Origin: Asterias rubens
Taxonomy: Eukaryota; Echinodermata; Asteroidea; Forcipulatida; Asteriidae
Direction: 5' to 3'
NCBI RefSeq assembly: GCF_902459465.1
Contig: NC_047065.1
Location: 18,928,204 to 18,992,203 of the forward strand
Length of the DNA stretch: 64,000 bases
Below the pieces are notes generated by a model, which did no database searches, was not told where the DNA came from, and worked only from the letters and a program-made list of their open reading frames with translations. This document shows, piece by piece, positions 40,628 to 52,095 of this stretch; the first letter of the stretch is position 1; every line of letters starts with the position of its first letter. Position numbers and translations under genes: made by a program.

Positions 40628-41766
40628 ATGACATAAGATAAGTTTGAGAAAAGATTTGAGTTTTGTGGTACAAAGACATGATCTTTATGCTTATACCTTC
40701 TCAAACAATAACTGAAATACATTCAAATTTATACATTTTCAAACATTTTATATAAATTTAGGCATTTCAATCCCAAGGTTCAAAATAACTATTATAGCGC
40801 TCTATGATTTCTGATAAAAGTCCAAGGTTTCAACAACTACAGAACTTAACAGGCGAGCCCCTGTATAATTCAACAGTACAATTCCCCGCACAAGGCAAAC
40901 GAAGAAATAATACAAGACAAGTGGCAATTGACTTGAAGCCAATCTTTTAAACTTAGCGAACCGAACAAAACCCCAATGCGATCACACAGATTCCAACGAT
41001 GAAACAACTAAATGACTAAAATATAATTCCTGTGCTTTTCAAGGCCTCATTATAAAAACTGAAAGGGTTCACGTTGGTTTCAACGGTGCAACAAAACCAA
41101 AGAAGCCTTCACATTATTATAACTAAATGACTAAATTATAATTCCTATGCTTTTCAAGGCATATTTGTACAGATTGGAAGAGGTTCACATTGACTATTTC
41201 AGGGTCAAACTGACCCAGAAAACTCTTTAAAAAGTGGGATTCTGACTGGAATTCTGCGTCACTTTCACCCAATTTTTTTCTTCGGTCATTTTGACAAAGA
41301 TTCTTGATCATAAACTGAACCCTGAAATATGTCAGTCCAACGGGATCCAGAGCTGGAAAATCGAGTGTATCGAACGTTCATTTCCCCCTTATTTTGACAG
41401 GAACATCGAAACAAGAGATTGGGAGCTGTGGGATCTTCATAAGCTATTTCTTCGACAATGACTGGTGTATTGATTTGATAATTTGTTGGATGCAAACCAA
41501 TACATTGTTTCTGATGTTGGAAATCCTTTTCTGTTAAACTTATTTTACACAACATTGAAACATAATATGCCTACGTATGTTATTACATATGTTAAATTTG
41601 CATCGGGGATAAGGAATATGAATTTTGGTTTTAACCCATAAACCGATGTGTGTTACTAGCACTGGTTTATACTCAGTTCTTACCCGAGTCCTGTGAAAAA
41701 AATACCACAGGCATATTACTCGGGTGGGATGCGTATGTTATTGTTAAACACAAACTATAAAACTTA

Positions 41767-41772
41767 TTTATT
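41767..41772 (-). promoter_or_regulatory. Candidate polyadenylation signal for the ZNFX1 gene
   Basis: Minus-strand AATAAA about 165 bases after the ZNFX1 stop codon. It is the first such hexamer found on that side, but it has not been tested by transcript data and AT-rich sequence makes chance matches likely. Confidence 0.3.
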
Positions 41773-41934
41773 TAAAGAACTTATTGAAAATGAGATTGAA
41801 GATAATTCAAAGTGTACTAGCTCGAAGCTAACTAAGAACCCCCCCCCCCCCAAAAAAAAAGGAGAACATAATCAACAGCCTTTCTCGTGACTTGGGGCTG
41901 GGGTGACCCCCGGCAATTCGATTTAAAAAGGCAG

Positions 41935-44900
41935 TTATCTCCTACATTTTTTACATTTGTTATTGGGAGTGATATCTCGGTCACAGGGAAGTTTCATGCT
42001 GTGTTTGCAGTTAAGAAACTGCTTCCACACCTTCAGCTTGCATTTGCATGGTGCGCCGCACTTATTCGTACATCGATGGCCGCAGGCTAGGGTTTTACTA
42101 CAAGTCTCAACACAACGCATAGCCGTGGTATCCCTGAAGCATAGGGTTGTCACAGAGTGGTGACAATTCGGGAGCGTTTTCTGTACGGAAACCTCGCATC
42201 GAGCTGCTATTTTAGAGCGAGTTTTTCCCCTTTGGACGAACTGGTGATGTGACCCAGGTCTGGGGCAAGGATCGCAACACTGATTTGGACACTGGTGCCC
42301 GCACGCCAACTCTTTGTTGCATTTCTTGTTGCACTTGAAGTTATAGACATTCTGTGAGCAGGGAACCTGTGCGATGTGTCCACAAAGCAGTTGTTTCTGA
42401 ACTTTCTTGTTGCATGAACTGCAAGGCTCAAAGCACCTGTTGGTACACGGATGGCCACATGCAAGGAGCTTAGAGCACGCAGCCGGGCACCTCACTTCAT
42501 CAACGTCTTCGTAACAAAGCATGTCAGCAGAATGGCCGCAGTTGGGAAGGCTTCTCTGCACTCTCTCAGGGCACTTTGTCGCAATTCTGGTATTCGGCAA
42601 CCTGTATTTGTCTTCGTAAAGGCGGCTGTAAAGATCATCAGTTTCAGGAGTTGAACATGGCTCCCCGCACTTATTGCGACAAGGGTGCCCACAAGGTAGA
42701 GTTGCTCCACATTTGTCTTCACAAAACGTGGAATACGAAGACAGTAACTTAGAACGAAGTTGAGACTCCAAAGAATAGGAAGACAACTTCTCTGTACAAA
42801 TCTCACCACATTTCTTTTGACATTTATGGCCACATTTTAACGTCTTCTCACATGGTTTAGTACAATCTTTCTTGCACCCACTGAGCGTTAATTTCTGGCA
42901 AATCTCTCCACATTTCTTTTGACATTGATGGCCACATTTTAATGTCTTCTCACATGGTTTGGAACAATCAGCGTGTTTTGGTTCCAGAAAGCATTTCATA
43001 AATAGTTCGTGCCCACATATCGGGAGCACCTTCATGACATGTGTTTGACAGACAACCGCTGTAGGATCTTTGCAACATTCCATAGAGAGAGAATGACAAC
43101 AAGGCAGTGTTTTCTTGACTTTAATTCTACAAATTGAAGTACAGGGTTGACTGCAATACTCCCCACACAAATGACCACATACCAGTGTCTCGGTGCATGG
43201 CACGGTACAACTGGCCGAGTCAAACTTGCAGCAGCTAACCTTAATTTCATGGCCACAATCGGGTATCTTTTTCGTCACCATTATTGTGCATTCTCCACAT
43301 TCAACATAGCATCTCTTTGGGCAAGGATGCTCGGCCCTTTCACAAAATTCTAAGCATGGCTTTTTACACTGGTACAATTTATGGTTGCGATCGTATGGGT
43401 GGCAGAGTAACTCGCAGACGTGTCCACATGGAAGCCTATATTCACACGGTCCGCCACACCCTCCCTGCGGGACCATGGCTTTGAAGTTTTCCGCTGAGGC
43501 AACTTCAGCCACTTTGCCAGGATGATTTTGACAGACAAGCTTCAGTGTCGGACCAACTTGATTCACAGTTTCAAGAGTGCCAATGATATCCTGCCAGATC
43601 TGTGTTTTCTTCAAGATGGTGCCGTTACCAATGCAATAGAAACCCATGCGAGCTCTAGACAAGGCAACACATACACGGTTCGAAGTCTTCAGGAACCCGA
43701 TGGAGCCCTCTTCGTTGCTTCGAACCAAAGACAAAAGTATGATGTCATTTTCTTCTCCCTGGAAATTGTCAACCACAGACACCCGAACTCCCTCGAAGGT
43801 CCCTTTATCCATAAGTTTCTTGAAGGTGAAGAGTTGACCCAAGTACGTGGTTAGAATGGTAATCTGTGTGGGTTCGTATCCTTGATGCAACAAGTACCTA
43901 CACATTTCAACAAGAACCTCGGCTTCATACTGGTTGGACTTGGTTTTGTTGTCATCACCTTCATCTTCAAACTGGTTGTGATCAATGAAAAACATGTTAT
44001 GCGCCACCCCTTTGATGTCATCGAAACCCTTCACTGATTCATCGTCATAAAGATTGTTATAAAAATGTTTCTTCATGAGTTTTGAGATTTCAGGACGCAT
44101 ACGATGCTGGTGGTTCAGTGTTTGACAAGGCACGCCATTGTTGATCATCCTTTCAAACAAGGAGGTATCCATATTGAAGACCTTAGCCAGGCGATAGACT
44201 GTTGGGTTTGGCTTCAGCTGCTGATGATCTCCAATCAGAATGAGATGCTGACATTTTGCAGTCAGGGCGGTGATGATATGAGCTTCAAGAACTTCAGCAG
44301 CCTCTTCCACTATCACGATACGGGGATGTAGAAGCTGCAACACAGAACGAAGCCTTGCTGCACCCGTTGTCGTCATCCCAATCACGCTTGCCTCTTTGAG
44401 GATCAGTACATCATCTTGATCGTTCACACTCTGCATTTGCTTTGAAAGCTTTTCATACTTCTGGCGATACTCGTCTAGTTTATCCTCGTGTATTTCGGTA
44501 TACCTCTTGGCCCAAAGCCTATACAGACGCCACCGATCCCAAATCATAAGAGACCAAATACTCCTGACTTGATTCGCCTCTTCATCTGTCATACAATCTT
44601 GCTTTTGAAGTTCTGCTTGTGGTGTAGAGCACTGATTCTTCCCACATCGTTTGTTGCACCTGGAACCATAAGCTACTATCTTCTCAAAGAGGTTATCTTC
44701 TTCGGTCTGACTAGGTTGGTTGCGAGACCCCCTGGGGTCAATGCGACGTTCCTGTTGAATTCGGTAACCCTCATCTTCCACGTAGATTCGGTTCTCTCTC
44801 CCTTGAGCTTGTCCCCGCTGAGGTGGCTGTAAGGGAACATCAACAGTTGAATCAACCACATTCAACCACCATAACAGGTTTGTATTTGGATGGAATCTGT

Positions 44901-47900
44901 TATCACCCCTGAGCCAAGGCATGATGAGATCTCTGTTGTTCTCTCTACTACAGTAGCCTTCGAGTTCAAAAAAGTGAAGGATATTAGTTTTAGCCAGATC
45001 TAGTTTCAATAGAGTGGCCTTAACATTTTCTTCTGCTTGATGTAGTTCTCGCTTTAGGAAGCCAACCGGTACACTCTGTTGACGACGTCTGTGTGGTCTA
45101 TCTCGTCTTATTTGAGAAAGGTTCTTCGACTTAAGAACTTCGCTGCTACTGCGTCCACCAACACGGATGACGTTTTCCTCCCCGAAGGCAACAATTCCTT
45201 CAAGAAACTGGTCGAGGGCGTGGTTTGTGTAGCATACAACAAGAATTGGTGACTCGGTGTTATCTTCCTCCTCGTCTGATAATGACGACTCACTTTCATC
45301 TGAATCAGGCGATGAAGACCTTGTCCATGGTTTATTGCCTAGAAGTATCTGGATAATCTTGAGACCAATGTACGTCTTCCCTGTTCCTGGTGGACCTTGG
45401 ATGACAGCAAATTCATTCGTTAATGCTGCCTGCAGAGCTACCTTCTGTGATTGGTCAAGATGTAGAGTTTCAGCTGCGGGCCACTTGATTGGCCGTAAAA
45501 TCGGAACTCTGGCAGCCTTTAGGCCTATGCGAGAGGCGCGTGCGCTTAAATATCGAGCGGTATGTGAGCTGATCTGAGCGATTTGGTCTGTTAAACCAAA
45601 GAGATCATCAATAGATGACCGGCGACTTGTTGGAACAAGTGAACGAAGATCATAAGTGATCTCTTCATTGCCTTCTAGGTATGCTGGTGGATCAACATCC
45701 GATGAAACTTCAACAATAAACTTCTTAAAAGGAAAAGTGCTTGGTGTCATCTGTTGTAGTCCCTGCAAGACGTGGCGGCATGCTTCAAAGTATGCTGATG
45801 TTTCTGCCATGATGAAGGGACCGTTGGGAGCAGTGTTACCAATCTCGCTAAGAAAACGGATCTCCACTATGCCTTTCTGAAGATTATTGATGTCCCGATT
45901 CTCTATTGTTGCGCCTAAAATAGTCTGGAACTTGTCTTTTGTAAGGCAAATGAAGGAGCCATATATTAATCGCTTACTAGATTCCCATCGAACGCGCTGC
46001 AGCCCATTCACATCGAACTGCAGCCTGTAAACAAAGCCGCTGTTGGTCAACTTTCCCTTGTCTATGATCCTCGCATTCCTGTAAATCCGAATATCCTGCA
46101 GACGGTTCTTGGTGTTCGATAGATATTCCGCGACCCCCTCCCGTAGAGGTGCTACAAAATCCTCTCTCAGCAACCTGAACTGCACATCAAGATAATGCTC
46201 CACGCTGTCATACCTCCCCTTTATAATATTCTTTCGCAGAAATGGCCTCGTAGGCTTTCGAATCTCTGGGCCGTCAGGAAAGATCGGAATGTCTCTAAAG
46301 TTATCCGGTGGTTGTCTTTCCCTGGCTTTCTCTCTTGCCGACTGCTGAGCCTTCTCCAAGTGGGTGAAAATGCCGCTTAGATGCTGTACCTGCTTCATTA
46401 GTACACACTGCGGATCAAAGTCCTCATCGTCTAATGCCAGAGTCGTCACTATTTTATCTAGCAGAATCAAAACCACACCCACTTCCCCACAACTACTCGG
46501 TTTATGCTGTAAGAACACTGAAACCAACTTGAGAATCAGTTCGATTTCAGATGCGAGAGTGTCGGTAGTGGAGCTACCACAATCTGTAGTCTGAGATTGT
46601 TTTGTGGTCAAACCAACTAGATACCTGGACATGTGCTTACTAAGGAAACTAGAGGAATCTACTATACTGAGTGCAACATTTAGATCTTCCCTAACTGCTA
46701 TAACTGAATCTAAATTGCATATACGCGACAGAACTTGCAGCGTTAACGTAAATGCATCATCAGTAAATTGATTTTGCTCCAATAATGCTATGAACTCATC
46801 CTTCCTACTCACAAACGTCTTGAGAATATCTGATGGATCCTCTTCAAGAAGGTTCTGAAGTGTCTCCTGCGGGACTGGTGGTGATGTTGTCTTCCGTTTT
46901 GCCTGAGGTTTGGATGGAGAAGTTAACGAATCATGACCACCTTCTCTCCCTTGCCGCCGGGTGTCATTCGTAACGCCATTGCCCGGGACGAAGGTTGAAG
47001 CATTACTGTTAAAGAAAAAATAAATAATGACGTTAACATCTTGTCTATGGCGACATGCAAAGTGAGGGTCTCAAAAATTGTACTTTTGCATAATCTTTTT
47101 GTTCGCATCAGAACCTCGTAACAAATGTTCCCCTGCCTGTAATAAAACTTTTTTGCAAGGCAGAACGAGAGTGAGAAGGACAGAAGGTCGAGCAGAAGAC
47201 GGAATTGCAAGAATAATAACATTAGTAGGGTTTGAAACTTTGCTTGGTGGAAGTACGATATAGAAAGGTTTGCGGTAACACCATGTAATGACTATCTCTA
47301 ATGAGTTGGGGTGGTTCTGAAAAGAACCGTTTGTTTCAACTCCTAAGATAACATGTAATAGGATTGTAAATTTGTCAAAATCGGTTGATGAGGGAACATG
47401 AAAGGTAGAAAGAGTTGGTTTGAAAGTCATCGGCAGTGCTACAACGACCCCGTTATGGGTCGACCGGTAGGGACAAAACTTACCTTTCTTTGGTCTTCCC
47501 GAGGTACCGATTTGTTGGCTGCGTGAATCTGAACCCGCGTTCTCTGCCGGAATCGCTTCCATCGCTCGCCCTGTGGGTGCCGGAGAACTGCCCCTCACCC
47601 TGCCGGGGTCTACCGTTAAAAGGTGCACCCCTTCTTCCGTATCCACCTCGCTGTTGTTCAGATGACTTATCACCATGTTCGTCATTGCACCTCGTTCTGT
47701 TACGGTCAGCATCACAGTGACGAACGGCACTGATGGGTCTCCCGCGACTTGTAAATGGTTGATGACCTATTCCTCTTCCACGGTCATTTCCAGAGTGACC
47801 CCTTTCTCTTCCTCGGTCACCTCCAGAGTAACCCCTTCCTCGGTCACCTCCAGAGTAACCCCTTCCTCTTCCACGGTCAGCTTCAGAGTAAACCCTCCCT

Positions 47901-48190
47901 CTTCCACGTTCAGCTCCAGAGTAACCCCTTCCTCTTCCACGGTCAGCTTCAGAGTAAACCCTCCCTCTTCCACGTTCAGCTCCAGAGTAACCCCTTCCTC
48001 TTCCACGTTCAGCCCCTCCAAATGTGACGTTGGGACCACGATGATGGAATCCTCTATAACCTCTCGATGGATCAGTGCCTCTTGTTTTTGGCCGAGCTCC
48101 ACCGACTATACCCCCTCTATCATCAAGCTGGCCATAGGCATGATTATTGGGGTCGTATCCGTAGAAGCCATCCTCCAATGGGCTGGCCAT
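41935..48190 (-). CDS. ZNFX1: ZNFX1-like RNA helicase with NFX1-type zinc fingers, complete
   Basis: SF1 (UPF1-like) helicase with NFX1-type zinc fingers; the family binds RNA, senses viral dsRNA in vertebrates and supports small-RNA inheritance in worms. Coding exons are 48190-47484 and 47005-41935, joined in phase 2 (CTTTCTTTGG / CATTACTGTT ends read on the plus strand), giving 1,925 residues; human ZNFX1 is of the same length (about 1,918). The ATG lies two bases after a TTTTCCAG acceptor, so at least one 5' UTR exon lies upstream. Residues 1-235 are rich in RG with repeated GYSGAERGRGR-type units. Helicase motifs are GPPGTGKT (773-780), VCYTNHALDQF (Ia), VEEAAE (Walker B, about 1135-1140), GDHQQLKP (1161-1168), DNFQGEEND (V) and ALSRAR (VI, about 1350-1355). 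From 1419 to the end there are about ten or more CGHxC-type NFX1 fingers. No key motif is missing. Confidence 0.96.
47258..47331. repeat. MITE family F fragment in the ZNFX1 intron
   Basis: 'gatatagaaaggtttgcggt' and 'aatgactatctctaatgag' match the left half of the element at 59087-59283. The right arm is missing. It lies inside the 478-bp intron 47006-47483. Confidence 0.7.
47760..48020 (-). repeat. 33/66-bp coding repeats in ZNFX1 exon 1
   Basis: Tandem in-frame units encode eleven-residue repeats such as AERGRGRVYSE and DRGRGRGYSG. Two 66-bp double units (47867-47998) are almost identical, so the tract has expanded recently. RG-rich tracts are known RNA-binding and arginine-methylation targets. 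Confidence 0.9.
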
Positions 48191-49063
48191 ACCTGGAAAA
48201 TAAGTTTATAAATGGAAACAAAATATTACAAACCAAAGCTAGGAAACTCATAACTAAAGAAATATAATTCCCTTTGTATAATTACAAACTTTGTAATTAA
48301 TTTTTAACTGATAAATTGTACAAATGTATGCCCATATTACCAGCTGTCACGTAAAAGGATATACGCATAATGTATAATGCTGAAAGTTAATGAAGTAACT
48401 GATACCATGATATATTTATTGTAAAGTTACTGTTCGGTAGAGCAGCTATTTTATTTTGATTTTCGAAGGCACTTTTTTCCAGAGCAGCTATTTTTTTATT
48501 TTGTCTCCAAAACGCGACCATCTTTTGAACATCTTCTGAGACGTTAGTTTCACTGTCTATTACGACATACATATATGATTATAAAAACTGTACGATTAAA
48601 CAGCCTAAAGGTATACTTTATATGCATTCAAAGCAAATTTGTACTTAAGTGGTCCCACAAATATTCAAATACGCCCTCAGGAGACGCGCACGGTCTACGT
48701 GCATTGAACCTACTTAACAAAATTTCCAAAAGAACTTGTAAACATGCCAGTAATTAGAAGAAGAAAAAAAACTAAACTTAACCAAGTTTAAATTCTCAAA
48801 CATGCGATTGATTTGTTAAGTTCTAACCGCTTTAGCTTTTAGCTCAACTGTTTATTATAATTGAATGGCCATTAGGTGGAGAAAAAGTAAAATCACACCT
48901 ATATGAAAACAATAAAGGTGATGCCTGGAAATTTGTCAATTTTGTTTTCTTCAGCTGACACAATTGTCATTTTTACTAAGAACTCGGGTCAGACTGATTC
49001 TGGAATTGGTCAGACCCCAAGGCCCCAAGGGACCCTGAACGGGGTCAAATAGAACCCGATCAT

Positions 49064-49377
49064 TTTTAAAGATATTGCAATTACACACATTTGCCTCGAA
49101 ATTGCATGGTTTTCCTTTTACTTTGAGCACTAACACGGTCGGCCATTTATGTGAGTCAAATAAATGGCCGACCGTGTTTTTCGACGAGATAAAAGGAAAT
49201 CCACGCAATTTCGAGTGATACTTGTGTGGATCATTATATTCTATTTTTAAAACATCTTTCTAATCATATGCATTAAACGGTTAAACACGCTTTTCAAAGA
49301 CCAACTCAACCGATCCAAGGCAACGTGTTCCTTTAAAGGCAGTGGACACTTTTGGTAATTACTCAAAATAATTATTA
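49064..49377. mobile_element. MITE family D directly joined to the left end of a MITE family A copy
   Basis: 49064-49337 is a family D element lacking its left end: 'aatggccgaccgtgt' and its complement pair in the middle, and it ends 'aaggcaacgtgttcctttaa'. The next bases, 'aggcagtggacacttttggt', begin a family A element, with the TTTAAA shared between the two. Family A stops at 49377 where the 2.1-kb element starts. Confidence 0.75.
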
Positions 49378-51475
49378 GGTGTTCGTGCTGATGCACGAAC
49401 ACCTATTGTTATTGCTCTGTTTTTTTTTCTTCTCCATCTTCCTTCTTCTTCCCGTCAACTCTTATCTACAGCATAACTCAAGATTCAAGCCAAACTGAAC
49501 CTTGAAACTCACCAGACAATTGAACCTCAATACGAAGACGGCACAGTTTTCATTACGTCATGATGACGTCATTAGGTGTCAAATTACAGGGTTTTAAAGT
49601 TGAAAAGGGACCATTTTCGTTTTGCTGTATCTCAACGAATATGAAAGCTATGATGTTCAAAGTTTTCGCATCTGATAGGCCAAGACTGGGGCAACATTTG
49701 AAAAGTTAACGCCAAAATCGTACGACCTTAGCATCCGGGTCGTTACCCTGGGTCGAAGTTCCCCTTCGGTTTTTTTTCGTCAAAAAACAACTTTCGAGCT
49801 TTTCTACGGAATAACTCAAGATTGAGATTGAATGGAATGTTGAAACTCAACAGATAGTTGAACCTCAGTATCAAGACAACACATACTTAATTACGTCATT
49901 ATGACGTCATCGGGAATTGAATTACGTTAGATCAAAGTTTAATATTTGTAAAAATCATAACTCAAAAACTATGATTCGGATTTTGACAATCTACACATCA
50001 TCGGATAGATCATTAAAAGTTCGACAAATGCTTCACAGAACACGTAAAATATTTTTAATACTTCTAGTGCAAAACAAAATTTGAAAATTTCATAAAATCT
50101 TATCGTATTCATGTTTTTAAAACTACTGATCATTTCCACGTAATTTTTGTTTCAGATTGTAAAACAGCAATCCCGCTCAATCTTTTGCACAGAAATAACA
50201 ATTTGGACCTTTACATCAGTCGAAAAGGGACGTCAAAGCACCTGTTGACCCACGCGTTTACCCCATTTTGATCAACAACGCACGCTATGTACGCTATGCA
50301 GTGCAAGCGCGGGAATTCCCAAAAGTGCTCTCTTTAGTCCAGCGAAAGAGGGCGCTGTAACGTTTTTAGTAACATCGAGCGCTGAGTGAATCGTGGTGAA
50401 TCGCAATAGTTGAGTAATAATGAACAACGTCTCGCACCAAAACTACAAGTAGGAATACATATGCATTGATGTCATAAGATACATTATACACCTTCAGATA
50501 GTCCATCACATAATAATAAAATGTTTACAAGTCATACATCAGCTGAAAGGTTTTAATGAACTAGTCAGGATCTACACAAATGAAATCAGTTTAAACTTGG
50601 CTTCTTGTTCAAACCAGAGGTTGAAAATAATTGGTCAAAGAAAAATAATTTCACAACCACACATTTGATTTTTTATATATTTATACGTCATTGGGTAGGA
50701 ATGTAACAACTTAAGAAACGATACACAACATTGACTATTAAACCTTGACCTCCAGTTAAACAGGAAGATGCAGTTAATTATTTGAAAAAATATTACCCCA
50801 GAACCAGAAATTAGTTGTTTATTATCTGAACGTCGTCAGATAAGGCTTTGAAAAACATTACTAACGCTATAATTTGTGACCTGACAAAAATAATTGTCTT
50901 CCGGTTCAAACCGGATGTTTAATATTTGAAAAAAATCATAACATCTGATCCATACATTGGATTTTTTCAATCTATGCATCATCTGAAAGGTCTTAATATA
51001 CTTATCACGTGCTATACAATATGCGACCCTGTTTGACCTTGACTTCCAGTTAAAGTTGGAAACTGATATATAATGTTTGAAAAATAAAAAATCCTAAACC
51101 ACATGATTTGATTTTTATCATCTATACGTCAAAAGAACGAACTCAAAAGACATCACCAACGCTACCAAGTGTGACCTCATTTGACAGTACCTTCCGGTTC
51201 AAAACGGAAGTTGAAACTTTATATTTGAAAAAATCATAACTTCTAAACCAAATATTGGATTTGTATAACCAATCCATCATTTAAAAGGTCTTAATAAACT
51301 TATCACGCGCTACATAAAAAGTAACCCCTATTTGACCTTTTATCCGATGCAAACCGGAAGTTGGTGTTTAATTTGTAAACCAATCATAACTCCTTAACCA
51401 GTCATTGGATTGATGAGGTAAATGTTGTCACCAATTCATTCACTCACTCACCACGAACACCTTGTTTTTGTAGTA
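49378..51475. mobile_element. 2.1-kb hairpin-ended element with internal repeats
   Basis: It begins 'ggtgttcgtgctgatgcacg' completing a 26-bp hairpin and ends near 'ccacgaacacc' at 51461. It splits a MITE A copy whose right part resumes near 51505. Inside are two diverged copies of an about 120-bp block (49471 and 49806, each with 'acgtcat.atgacgtcat') and about six diverged units of about 145 bp, each starting near a 'ccggttcaaaccgg'-like motif (50612, 50752, 50903, 51044, 51193, 51340). There is no ORF of useful length. The class is not recognised. Confidence 0.65.
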
Positions 51476-51504
51476 AACAAAAACTGTACATGTACCTCTA
51501 GTTA

Positions 51505-52095
51505 TCATTAAACCTATCTTGACTACGAGTAATGGGGAGAGGTTGATAGTATAAAACATTGTGAGAAACAGCTCCCTCAGAAGTGACGTGTTTTCGAAAA
51601 GGAATTAATTTTCCTCGATTTTAATTTCGAAACCTCAGATTTAGAATTTGATGTCTCGAAATTAAGCATTTGGAAAGCACACAACTTCGTGTGACCATGG
51701 TACAAGGGTGTTTTTTTTTCTTTCATTAATATCTCGCAACTTCAACGACCGATTCAGCTCAAATTTTCACAGGTTTGTTATGTTATGCATATACATTGAG
51801 ATACACCAAGTGTGAAGACTCGTCTTTGACAAACCAATAGTGTCCAGTGTCTTTAACCGGTTGATTGTTTAAAGCCATTGGACACTTTCGGTAAACAGTA
51901 TTTTCCAAAGGCCCACAGTTCGTGTATCACAATTTATATATAAAATAACAAACCTGTAAAAAAATTGAGGCTCAATCGGTCATCGGAGTCGGGAGAAAAT
52001 AACGGGAAAACCCACCCTCGTTTCCGCACGCTTCGCCGTGTCATGACAGTGTTTACGTAATTTTTTTCTGTTCCGAAAGTGTATAATGGCTTTAA
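51505..52095. mobile_element. Right part of the split MITE A, then MITE B fragment
   Basis: 51505-51856 continues family A from 'ttgactacgagtaatgggga' to 'caatagtgtccagtgtcttt'. 51868-52095 is a shortened family B copy ('tttaaagccattggacactt' to 'gtataatggctttaa'). Confidence 0.75.

Larger units (their letters stand above)
35743..41934. other. Spacer upstream of IPO4 and downstream of ZNFX1
   Basis: The IPO4 promoter should lie just right of 35742; a GC-rich, CpG-containing stretch at 35880-35965 is the best candidate, but no defined element is visible. The spacer also holds MITEs, palindromes, a 32-bp tandem repeat and a 3'-tail LINE fragment, listed separately. At 41009-41190 two copies of an about 65-bp segment ('taattcctatgcttttcaag') lie about 116 bp apart. 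No convincing exon was found. Confidence 0.5.

Noticed and set aside
41286..41555. Open stretch of 89 codons just downstream of ZNFX1
   Set aside because: It lies in the expected 3' UTR of ZNFX1 on the same strand, with no known motif.
47675..48211. Long open frame on the plus strand across ZNFX1 exon 1
   Set aside because: It is the antisense shadow of the RG repeats; Ser/Thr/Pro-rich repeats are what RG codons give on the other strand.
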